This document shows positions 44,536 to 54,911 of a stretch of 64,000 nucleotides of DNA, one piece after another (position 1 is the first letter of the stretch; each line of letters opens with the position of its first letter). The position numbers and the translations under genes were made by a program. This stretch comes from Ampullaceana balthica (lineage: Eukaryota; Mollusca; Gastropoda; Lymnaeidae), in the NCBI GenBank assembly GCA_944989445.1, contig CALYLW010000968.1:62001-126000 (forward strand), written 5' to 3'. The notes under the pieces are model-generated. The model did not search any database and was not told the origin of the DNA. It worked only from the letters and a program-made list of their open reading frames with translations.

Positions 44536-46083
44536 TAGTGGTAGGACGTAGTGCTATGACGTAGTGATAGGACGTAGTGGTAGGACGTAGTGCTATGACG
44601 TAGTGATAGGACGTAGTGTCAGGACGTAGTGATATGACATAGTGATAGGACGAAGTTCTATGACGTAGTGATAGGACGTAGTGATAGGACGTAGTGTTAG
44701 GACGTAGTGATATGACGTAGTGATAGGACGTAGTGATATGACATAGTGATATGACGTAGTGATAGGGCGTAGTGATAGGACGTAGTGATATGACATAGTG
44801 ATATGACGTAGTGATAGGACGTAGTGCTATGACGTAGTGTCAGGACGTAGTGATATGACGTAGTGATATGACATAGTGATATGACGTAGTGTCAGGACGT
44901 AGTGATATGACGTAGTGATATGACGTAGTGATATGACATAGTGATATGACGTAGTGATAGGACGTAGTGCTATGACGTAGTGATAGGACGTAGTGTCAGA
45001 ACGTAGTGATATGACGTAGTGATAGGACGAAGTTCTATGACGTAGTGATAGGACGTAGTGATAGGACGTAGTGTTAGGACGTAGTGATATGACGTAGTGA
45101 TAGGACGTAGTGATAGGACGTAGTGTTAGGACGTAGTGATTGGACGTAGTGATTGGACGTAGTGATTGGACGTAGTGATATGACGTAGTGATATGACGTA
45201 GTGATAGGACGTTGTGATAGGACGTAGTGATAGGACGTAGTGTTAGGACGTAGTGATTGGACGTAGTGATTGGACGTAGTGATTGGACGTAGTGATAGGA
45301 CGTAGTGATATGACGTTGTGATAGGACCAGGTGATAGGACGTAGTGATATGACGTAGTGATAGGACGTAGCGATAGGACGTAGCGATAGGGCGCTGTGAT
45401 AGGACGTTATGATAGGACGTTTGATAGGACCTAGTGGTAGGACCTAGTGATAGGACCTAGTGATAGGACCTAGTGATAGGACCTAATGATAGGACCTAAT
45501 GATATGACCTAGTGATAGGACGTTGTGATATGACCTAGTGATATAACGTAGTGATATGACGTTGTGATAGGATGTAGTGATAGGACGTAGTGATAGGACG
45601 TAGCGATAGGACGTAGCGATAGGGCGTTGTGATAGGACGTTGTGATAGAACGTTGGGATAGGATCTAGTGATAGGACCTAGTGATAGGACGTTATAATAG
45701 GACCTAGTGATAGGACGTAGTGATAGGACGTAGTGATAGGGCGTAGTGATAGTGCGTTTTGATAGGACCTAGTGATAGGACGTATTGATAGGACGTAGTG
45801 ATATGACTTATTGATAGGACGTAGTGATATGACGTAGTGATATGACGTAGTGATAGGACGTAGCGATAGGACGTAGCGATAGGACGTAGCGATAGGACGT
45901 AGCGATAGGACGTAGCGATAGGACGTAGCGATAGGGCGTTGTGATAGAACGTTGGGATAGGACCTAGTGATAGGACCTAGTGATAGGACCTAGTGATAGG
46001 ACCTAGTGATAGGACCTAGTGATAGGACATAATGATAGGACCTAATGATAGTACCTAGTGATAGGACGTTGTGATAGAACGTC
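44536..46083 (+). repeat. 13-bp minisatellite, roughly 115-120 copies
   Basis: Unit TAGTGATAGGACG with variants TAGTGATATGACG, TAGCGATAGGACG, TTGTGATAGGACG, CTAGTGATAGGAC. Blocks of identical variants show higher-order duplication. It lies inside the hAT remnant, whose other end (GGCCCACGGGCCGCACTTTT) is near 46210. Confidence 0.95.
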
Positions 46084-46819
46084 GCCGCTCTAATGGAAAA
46101 TACGAGACAAACGTTTGGTCACGGAAATAAAGCGAATCTCAGTCCAATGCGGGTTTTCTGAATTATTGGCGGGTCAAAAAAAAACAAACTCTGTGGCGGG
46201 CAGCATGTGGCCCACGGGCCGCACTTTTCTAACATCTGCTCTAGAGAACTCCTTGACAATTTATAATTTGTCAGATTTATTCCAAGCTTTGATTTTAATT
46301 TATTGTAAAAAATGAATGTTACATAAATCAGTCATAGATGACGTATTTTATTATTTTAAAAATATGTCATACTTCTTTTTGCAAAATGAAATGAGCGACT
46401 GGACATACGTGCCTACCAAAAAACAACACTCGGATGATTCCAAAGTTGGTCATAGTGGTACAAACCACAACTGTGTTTAGTCAAACCGTGTGCACTGTCA
46501 CAGGTATCACACGTATGCGATAGGCATTCACATTTCGCTCTCACGTAGGTGATTGAGGACAGGATTTGTTCAATCCAGGTAGTGATGTCTATGATCACAC
46601 TATCGGGTCGTGTCCTCTGTTAGTGTTGCTAATCTCATGTCATGGATAACGAACAAGATCCAAAACTCAGTGGCGCATGGTCTTATATCTACAGGTAAAA
46701 TGTGTTGTATTTTGTTATTGCCAGATAAGTGTCGATTTTGTCATCTCCAAATTAATAGTTATTGTTTGTACATGCTTTTATTTAACTCACACTGTTTGTA
46801 TGTTGTATCCTTCAAATCT

Positions 46820-46985
46820 TGTAACGTAAAATTAAACCACTTCTGATGGTCCTAGAAATCTAATTTTTTTACCACAGATAGATCTTGGATGACAATGCTT
46901 TGTTTCAAAATTTCAGATCGATTGAATGTACTCTAATTAAATTAATGCATTTTTAAAATTTAGTTTATCTCTATATAGCATGTGT
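46820..46985 (-). repeat. Dispersed repeat, GATCGATCTGAAATTTTGA family, copy 4
   Basis: Inverted relative to 1781-1975 and close to it in sequence (AGATCTATCTGTGGTAAAAA, CTAGGACCATCAGAAGTGGT on the minus strand). Confidence 0.7.
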
Positions 46986-47094
46986 AAATTTCACATTTTC
47001 CAACTTAAAATTAAACCACTTTAATCAAGTTTAACTAATTAAAATTGAATTGATAAGGTCGAAAAATCGATAAAAAAAATTTAGACTAAAAAGT

Positions 47095-47650
47095 AGAAAA
47101 TAAATTACTTTAAAACAATCTTTTTTTTAAAGGACACGCTTTTATTTACGTATAGAAAGTGCACTAAAAAGAATAAAATAACAATTTTCTATGATTACAG
47201 GTGAAATCCACTGCACATAAAAGCGTAGGGTGCTCATCACATCACGAATCTACAATGCGCTACGATGGTTAATTGATAACAATGAAATCTACAGTGACGT
47301 AGAAATCGACCATAATACACAAATAAATCATAATGATTTAGTTTGTGTGCAAGAAATAGAACCAGAAGCAAATGAACATCAAGACGTTAGTGCATCTAAA
47401 GAGATTGAAGATGCTTTGAGATGCTACTATCATATTAATTAGAAATATTTATCTATATGCAGAAGAATAGTAGCACAGAGAAATGAGTTGTGATGGGCGC
47501 CCCACGCTTTTATGTGCAGTGGATTTCACCTGTAATCATATAATTTTTTTAAAATTTTCTTATTTTTTTAGTGCACTTTCTATATGTAAATAAAAGCGTG
47601 TCCTTTAAAAAAAAAGATTTTTTAAAAGTATTTTATTTACTTCTATTTAT
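47095..47650. mobile_element. Foldback element with ~130-bp inverted repeats
   Basis: AAAGGACACGCTTTTATTTA, AGAAAGTGCACTAAAAA and GATTACAGGTGAAATCCACT on the left recur inverted on the right (47500-47615), ending CGTGTCCTTT. The outer AT-rich arms also pair. Inside are a 70-codon open frame and a few tens of bp of spacer. Confidence 0.8.
47230..47442 (+). pseudogene. Short ORF in the foldback element, Helitron-associated domain-like
   Basis: Reads SRIYNALRWLIDNNEIYSDV then EIDHNTQINH. The pattern (V)..AL.WL..NN.LY.D(V/I).ID resembles the short domain next to Helitron-like PIF1 helicases (DUF6570 type). At about 70 residues it is only a fragment. Function unknown; the resemblance is by motif memory and not verified. 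Confidence 0.4.
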
Positions 47651-48250
47651 TGTAATACACAGTTGTTAAAGCTAGAATGTGCGACATATGACATCGTTCA
47701 CACAAAGCACACGTGACGTTGTTAAGTTGTTAGTAGTGTCGACACTAGTGAGCACCGTGTGACCAACTACGAATGTTATCGATTTGTCCGGATGCTGTGA
47801 AGTATTTAACTTTACTGGACATAACCAACACGAACATTTGACAAAACTCCCAACGCAATTGACACATTCATTAGTTGTTGTGTTATATATTCCGACACAT
47901 TTGTTGGGTGGTTGGCCTGGTTGGTGTTATATATTTTGACATATATTGAGTGGTTGTTGTTATATATTCTGTCTAGGGTTGCCATCCATCAAAATATGTC
48001 GGTAATGCCACCGTTATGGACATTCTTGTCTTGACATTCCGACAAGACCCAGTTTTTGACCCGTTTTATGAAAATACTGTTACGAGTTTTAGTCAAGTAC
48101 TGAAATATTTTCAAGCTTCAGTGGCGTAGCGAGGGGGGGGGAAGGGGCAAATGCCCCGGGCGGCACTTTGCCGGGGGCGGCTAATTCCTAGTCGTTAATT
48201 AGTTTCTTAAAATGAAAATTTAAAAGAAAGAGGAGTATTTTAAAATCGAA

Positions 48251-48806
48251 ATTAAAGAAAACCCAAATAAGAAATTAAAGAAAACCCAAATAAGAAATTA
48301 AAGAAAACCCAAATAAGAAATTAAAGAAAACCCAAATAAGAAATGAAAGAAAACCCAAATAAGAAATTAAAGAAAACCCAAATAAGAAATTAAAGAAAAC
48401 CCAAATAAGAAATGAAAGAAAACCCAAATAAGAAATTAAAGAAAACCCAAATAAGAAATGAAAGAAAACCCAAATAAGAAATTAAAGAAAACCCAAATAA
48501 GAAATGAAAGAAAACCCAAATAAGAAATGAAAGAAAACCCAAATAAGAAATTAAAGAAAACCCAAATAAGAAATTAAAGAAAACCCAAATAAGAAATGAA
48601 AGAAAACCCAAATAAGAAATTAAAGAAAACCCAAATAAGAAATTAAAGAAAACCCAAATAAGAAATGAAAGAAAACCCAAATAAGAAATTAAAGAAAACC
48701 CAAATAAGAAATTAAAGAAAACCCAAATAAGAAATGAAAGAAAACCCAAATAAGAAATGAAAGAAAACCCAAATAAGAAATGAAAGAAAACCCAAATAAG
48801 AAATTA
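48251..48806 (+). repeat. 23-bp minisatellite, about 24 copies
   Basis: Unit GAAATTAAAGAAAACCCAAA plus TAA, with GAAATGAAAG variants. Located just inside the left end of the composite hAT element. Confidence 0.96.
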
Positions 48807-49232
48807 ATAAAAGAAATAAAGGAACTCTCCAAAAGCCTTTTAACGTTTTAACTGGCAAAACTTCAAATTCCTGTTGGATATACATTCTTCTTATACTAAT
48901 ACTATTGTAATAAAAAAAACCAGAGACTAAATTAGTATGAAAACTTGACACTGATGTGGTGATAATTCATTGATTCTTAAAATTTGACAGCCGCCATTTT
49001 TGTAAAATTGTTTGGGGCTGCGGGGTGGAGGGGAGCGGCAAATTTATCGTTGTTAATTAGCTAATTGTTAAAACGTGAAAATACATTTTAATAACAGAAA
49101 AGAAAAGCCGAGATAAAAAAATAATTAAACGAAATGAAGAACTATATTAAAATACGAGAGTGCTTCTAATGCCAAAACTTCAAATTCCATTATAAATCTA
49201 AAGTCTTCTGATACTAATGTTACTGAGCTGGA

Positions 49233-49386
49233 AAAAATAGGGGCTGACAGTATGACAATAATGTGCTGGTATAAATAATTGAAAACATAGGGGCTGACAG
49301 TATGACAATAATGTGCTGGTATATATAATTAAAAAACATAGGGGCTGACAGTATGACAATAATGTGCTGGTATATATAATTGATTC
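49233..49386 (+). repeat. ~52-bp tandem repeat, 3 copies
   Basis: GGGGCTGACAGTATGACAAT plus AATGTGCTGGTATA-type units, inside the composite hAT element. Confidence 0.85.
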
Positions 49387-49667
49387 AAGTTTGATTTTAA
49401 CGTAAGTGTAAGTGAACTTCTGGAAAAAGATATTGGCGTATTTATATGGCTTATTTTAATTTTAATGTTTTTGTTTTGTGGCATAAACAAAAATAATGGA
49501 AAGAATTGCTTATCTCTTGGAATTAAAACTTGGCACATATAAATTAAAAAAAATTGGGGGTGGGGGCGGCAAATTCCTCGTTGTTAATTAGCTAACTGTT
49601 AAAACGTGAAAATAAATTTTAATAAAAATAAAAGAAAATCCAAGATAAGTACTCAATAAGTGATCAA

Positions 49668-50733
49668 CATGCCAAAGTTTTTTGCAAATGGAAGGAGTCA
49701 GAATTGGGATAAAAATAAAAACTTTATACAAGAAGCCAAACATCTAAAAATCAAACATAAAATTGATAACATCGTGATTGAAGAGACACATCCCCACAGC
49801 CACTTCCCACCCTGGGACCCTAGTCCACCTCTAATAATCAGAGACAACTTAATCAGCATAGGAAAAAAGTCTGACTACACAACTGACATGCTAAGAGTAA
49901 CAGTAAATAACATCATCAAAGAACAATATCCTGAAAATTCCTGGATAAGGGTCTACACCGATGGCTCCTCAGGAAAAGCCACAAAAATGGAGGAGACGGC
50001 ATTCTTATAGAGTGGCATAACGGAGAACACTTTGAAAAAGCAACTGCCATAGGAAGTCTCTCAGATAGCACTAGAGCAGAATGGAAAGCACTAGAGCTTG
50101 CCGCAAAAATTCGAACAAGTGACCCCCAACTCTAAAAACAGCCAGATTGTCATCCTCACTGATGCTAAGACAGTGCTCCAGTCTCTCAAAAAACCAAACA
50201 CCTTGATCAATCAGACACTCAGTACAGAACTATTGAAACTGAGCAAAATAACAAAAGAACTTATTCTCCAATGGATCCCTGGACATGTGGAACTTGAAGG
50301 AAATGATACTGCTGACTCCTTGGCAAAAACTGGAGGCAGTCAAAACCAGGCAGAGCCATCTCTACACCACGAAGAAATCAAGGCAATGCTCAAAAGAAGT
50401 GAATCTGAAAGATGGTCCGAGCTCAAAGAAAACCACCCAAATAGTGATGCATACTTCAAACTCCCCCGCCAATCACAAAACATCATTTTCAGGCTAAGGA
50501 CGGGCCACAACAAACTTAGGCAACACATGTTCCGCAAATTTCGAATTGGAGAAAGTGAAATGTGCCCCTGCGGGACAGCTGCGGAAAATGTTCTCCAAAA
50601 CTGCCCTCTGTACCACCATACCCGGACAGACATATGGCCCCAGGAAGCTACCCTCGATGACAAACTCTATGGTGGACTGGACCAACTGACAGCCACAGCG
50701 CAGTTCATCACAAATATAGGACTTGCTGTCTAA
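49668..50733 (+). pseudogene. LINE ORF2 C-terminal fragment with RNase H (I/R1-like)
   Basis: SWIRVYTDGSSGKA (RNase H Asp) is followed by two frameshifts near 49980 and 50120; between them a reading with STRAEWKALELAAK (RNase H Glu) is visible. Then QIVILTDAKTVLQSL and LQWIPGHVELEGNDTADSLA (His and last Asp). Downstream come IIFRLRTGHNKLRQHM and MCPCGTAAENVLQNCPLYHH, the usual zinc-knuckle-like end of I/R1-group LINEs. It ends in a (GAA)n tail at 50760-50780. 5'-truncated and inserted in the composite hAT element. Confidence 0.85.
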
Positions 50734-50789
50734 ATCCTCTATCAAAATGATTTTGAGAACGAAGAAGAAGAAGAAGAAAAGACTATTAT

Positions 50790-52480
50790 TAAAGACCGAC
50801 AAATTAGTTGTTGTAAAAGAGAAAACAAAGTGGCAAGACGTTCTTGTTAGAATATTTGACATTATTAAATCCTGGCGAAATTGAATGTGACTTTTTGAGG
50901 TCACAGAGAGGGAAATACTGTTGCAAATAAAGGCACTATTCTGGAACTAATGCATTAGCTTGCAAAGCACGTTCGAGCACTCCGAGAAAATAGTGGGAAA
51001 AGGGGTAAAAACAAATAGTCACCTAAAATTCAAACTGAGCTCATAGCAATTTTAGGAAATACGGTTCACGAAAAATCATCTTTCTTCAATAACAAGATAC
51101 CAAATTTGTTCCATTGTATTTGATAGCTCTTCATCATATATTTGACATAAGGATCAAACAAGTCCAGTTGTGTGATATGTAAAGATTGAAAATAAAAAAA
51201 GTAGACGCTGTAGAATCTTTCCAAATATTTCATTCAAGCAAAAGTGAATCTGCTTACCACATTTCTGAAATGATTTTGAATAAATGATGATCTTAAAATA
51301 ATGGACTGCACAGGCCCAACGTATGTTAATACTTCTTAAGGGCTGGAAAGTATACAAGAGTTCAACAAAGGCGCAAAAAACATAAAATCTCATGTCAAAC
51401 TTGTTCAAACAGTTAAACCTAATTTGTTAACATGATACTCCAACTGAAACGAATTCTCCAACTATTTTAGTACACTTGAGCGTTGTTACGCATTCTTTTC
51501 CAAGTGCGCGCACTGTTGGAAATACCTAATGGCTTCTACAAGCAAGGCATTCAGACTTCAGGATACAAAAAAAAATGAATATATACCATGGAGCCATTTT
51601 GAGGTTGCTTTGTAAGCTATAGAACTGAAAGCTGCAGACAAAAAGCTCAACACACGAACAGACGCAGGAACTTTTCTAGTCACAATGAAATCTTTTATGT
51701 TCAAAGTAATATTTTAAAAAAATGCCCGAAATTCTTTACAAACGTATATAAGGGATGCTTTGAAATTTTATGATTTTTATGTGGAGACCCATCATTTTAA
51801 TCGAACCTTCCAATCAAGAACAAGAGGACAAATTTTTGGTGATCGAAGCAAATATGTATGTATCCATGCTATGTAGAATAACAGTTAAGAGGAAATTTGG
51901 TTTCTTCATAAGATGAGATTAGTGTAAAAATTCGTGTGAGGCTTTGGCAGCTATATAGAATTAAGAAAACAGACATGATTATCGTACACCAGCGAATCTA
52001 CGGGACTTGAAATTTTGTCTTCAAATTAAAAATATGTCACATGACATAGTCAGGCGCGGAATATGTTAACCCCATGAATAGAAAAAAAAATGAATTCAAG
52101 ACTTAGTGGTTTATTTAAGTTTATAAAGACATTTAGGCTCGAAGTTACCCTGCCTAAAACAATATAATTAATTCGAACATTGCTTACAACTGTCTTCAGT
52201 AATGCAAGGTGTTAAAAAGGCTTCTCTAAAATTATTTTAATAAAAATTAATGACGATCAATTACGAATACACCAAAATTGTCTAATCTATTGCTATTTTG
52301 GCTATTGAGCATGCCATGGCTGAAAACATTGATACATGAAAGATTGAGCCATGAGGAAAAACATTAAACTTTAATTTCATTAAAGAAATAAAGCCTTCTT
52401 TTTAACATAAAATATATAGTGTTCTTATTATTTCTTTCTAGTTAATTTTGTTTTGGTACTTCATAACGTTAACATATTTT
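50790..52480. other. Interior of the composite hAT element, largely unassigned
   Basis: AT-rich. The only recognisable trace is a minus-strand hAT-like segment at about 51200-51400. No intact frame. Confidence 0.35.
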
Positions 52481-52689
52481 TCGGGGGGAAGGGATGGGTG
52501 GGGGCGGCAAATTTGGTTTCTGCCCCAGGGCGGCACATACACATGCTACGCCGCTGTCAAGCTTGCTTGGATAGAGTTTATGTATACGTAAAAGAGGGGA
52601 AAAAATTTCTGAAAACGGTAAAATCTCCCAAAAATCTCTGGTGTACAAACTACAAACTCATTTCTACACCACCATCTGAGTTTCAATAC

Positions 52690-52925
52690 GAGAACACAGC
52701 TAGATATGGCAACCTTAATTCCAACCCACTACGAGGTACAGCTAGATATGGCTACCCTAATTCCAACCCACCACGAGGTCACAGCTAGAAATGGCAACAC
52801 TAATTCCAACCCATTTGTTGGGTGCTCGGTGTTATATATCACAAAATACTGTCTGGTTGGTTTGATATATTCCGACACATTTGTTGGGTTGCTGGTGTGA
52901 TATATTCCGACACATTTGTTGGGTA
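52690..52925 (+). repeat. Short degenerate tandem repeats upstream of the glycosyltransferase
   Basis: Three copies of an about 43-bp unit with AGCTAGATATGGCAACC and TAATTCCAACCCAC, then three copies with GATATATTCCGACACATTTG and TTGGG. The second unit also occurs at 47885-47965, on the other side of the composite hAT element. Confidence 0.7.
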
Positions 52926-53011
52926 GTTTGTACTAATTCCTTTATTTAGTAAACCAAATGAGTTCATGGAGTTGCCATCTGATTGTTAAGTAGTGTCAAC
53001 AAAGTTTTAAC

Positions 53012-53277
53012 ATGTTAACATGTCCCACCTTCAGCAACCACCTGACGCGCCCACTGCGACTGAGCCACGCTGTGTTTGCCATTGTCTGCTGCGGCCTGTA
53101 CCTGTGGATCCACAACACTATCCAGCCCCAGTTTGTCATCCAGGTGGAGACTGATCCATCCGTCTACGACCTGGCTAAGATTGTCAGAGAGCAGCAGAGA
53201 AAGATTGAGTACCTGGTCGCCCACCCAAAGATCATCTTCAAATGCCCGGACGACGAACCGAAGATCAGATATCCCAG
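53012..53277 (+). CDS. GT31 exon 1 (anchor and stem)
   Basis: The first ATG after an in-frame TAG at 52991. Encodes the signal anchor and a stem with DLAKIVREQQRKIEYLV (helical), ending PKIRYP and the phase-2 donor CCCAG|GTTAGT. The reading frame stays open past the donor through the 21-bp array to a stop at 53723, so an unspliced or alternatively spliced stem extension is possible. A 5' non-coding exon cannot be excluded. Confidence 0.85.
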
Positions 53278-54879
53278 GTTAGTAAAGATAGACCCTAGGT
53301 TTGTAGGACACTATCCTAGGTTTGTAGGACAATATCCTAGTTGTGTAGGACAATATCCTAGTTGTGTAGGACACTATCCTAGGTTTGTAGAACAATATAC
53401 TAGGTTTGTAGGACAATATCCTAGGTTTTTAGGACAATATCCTAGGTTTGTAGGACAATATCCTAGGTTTTTAGGACAATATCCTAGGTTTGTAGGACAC
53501 TATCCTAGGTTTGTAGAACAATATCCTAGGTTTGTAGAACAATATCCTAGGTTTGCAGGACAATATCCTAGTTTTGTAGGACAATATCCTAGTTTTGTAG
53601 GACAATATCCTAGGTTTGTAGAACAATATCCTAGGTTTGTAGAACAATATCCTAGGTTTGTAGGACAATATCCTAGGTTTGTAGGACAATATCCTAGTTT
53701 TGTAGGACAACATCCTAGATTTTAGGACAATATCCTAGGTTTTTAGGACAATATCCTAGGTTTGTAGGACAATATCCTAGATTTGTAGGACAATATCCTA
53801 GATTTGTAGGACAATATCCTAGATTTGTAGGGCGATATCATAGGTTAGTAGATTTGCAGATGATACTCAACTATATACTCACACTGATCCCTCTAATATG
53901 GACTCCGGTGTCCAATTGTTGCAGGAGTGCATTGGTGAAGTGAAGTCTTGGATGACGTTAAGCAAACTCAAGCTGAATGATGACAAGACTGAAGCACTTC
54001 TATTTTGCAACAATAAATCACGCAGTACTTTGTCTCTTCCGAAGTCAATTCACGTAGCCAGTTCGGATATTCTGTTCACAACATCGACTAGGAATCTTGG
54101 CTACATTATTTCTGACAACATGTCTATTAACAACTTCATCAATCACATCTGTCGCTCTGCCTACACTGCCATTCGTCAGATCAGCTCAATCCGTCATTAC
54201 TTAACAGTTAGTGCCACAAAAACACTAGTCTGTGCTCTTGTACTGGCTCGTATGGATTACTGCAATTCTCTTCTGTCAGGTGTGCCAAAACAATGCATTG
54301 AAAAACTACAGAAAGTTCAAAATTCAGCTGCCAGACTGGTGCTCAAGGCAAAAAAACATGACCATGTTACTCCACTTCTTCGCTCACTTCATTGGCTGCC
54401 TATACAAGCCCGTATTGATTACAAACTGGCCGTTCTCTGTCACAATTTCTTTTCGGACTCATGCCCATCGTATCTTACTGAACTTTTGTCGGTCTACTCA
54501 CCCACTCGCAAGCTAAGATCTTCTGCAGACACACGCGTTCTCTCTGTTCCTACGACACGCACCAAAACGTTTGGTGAAAGGTCGTTCTCTTTTTGTGCAG
54601 CCAAACAATGGAATTCTCTACCATTACACATACGTGGTATTCAAACAACCAAGTCCTTCAAGACTGCACTTAAGACACATCTTTTCAAAATTTATTTTTA
54701 AAATTGATGAAACAACATTTCTTGTAAATGATTAACGTAGCTTATGTATAATGTATTGTAATTTTGTGTGTTTGTTGTGATATGAAAGTTAATTTAATAC
54801 TTATAAGTATGTTATTTCTTTCATGTAAAGCGTTGTGAGCCCAGTTCCTTACTGGGATACAGCGCTATATAAATAATCA

Positions 54880-54911
<32 letters not shown>

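Larger units (their letters stand above)
48119..52556. mobile_element. 4.4-kb hAT-type composite element, 8-bp target duplication
   Basis: Starts CAGTGGCGTAGCGAGG and ends ACATGCTACGCCGCTG, flanked by TCAAGCTT (48111-48118, 52557-52564). Subterminal GGGGCAAATGCCCCGGGCGG on the left and GCCCCAGGGCGGC on the right. The left subterminal block (GGCGGCAAATT...GTTAATTAGCTAA) recurs at about 49040 and 49565. It contains a 23-bp array, a LINE RNase H fragment, and on the minus strand near 51290-51360 a possible transposase trace, LRSINIRWACAVHYF, like the ...TRW..R..A motif of hAT transposases. Confidence 0.85.
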
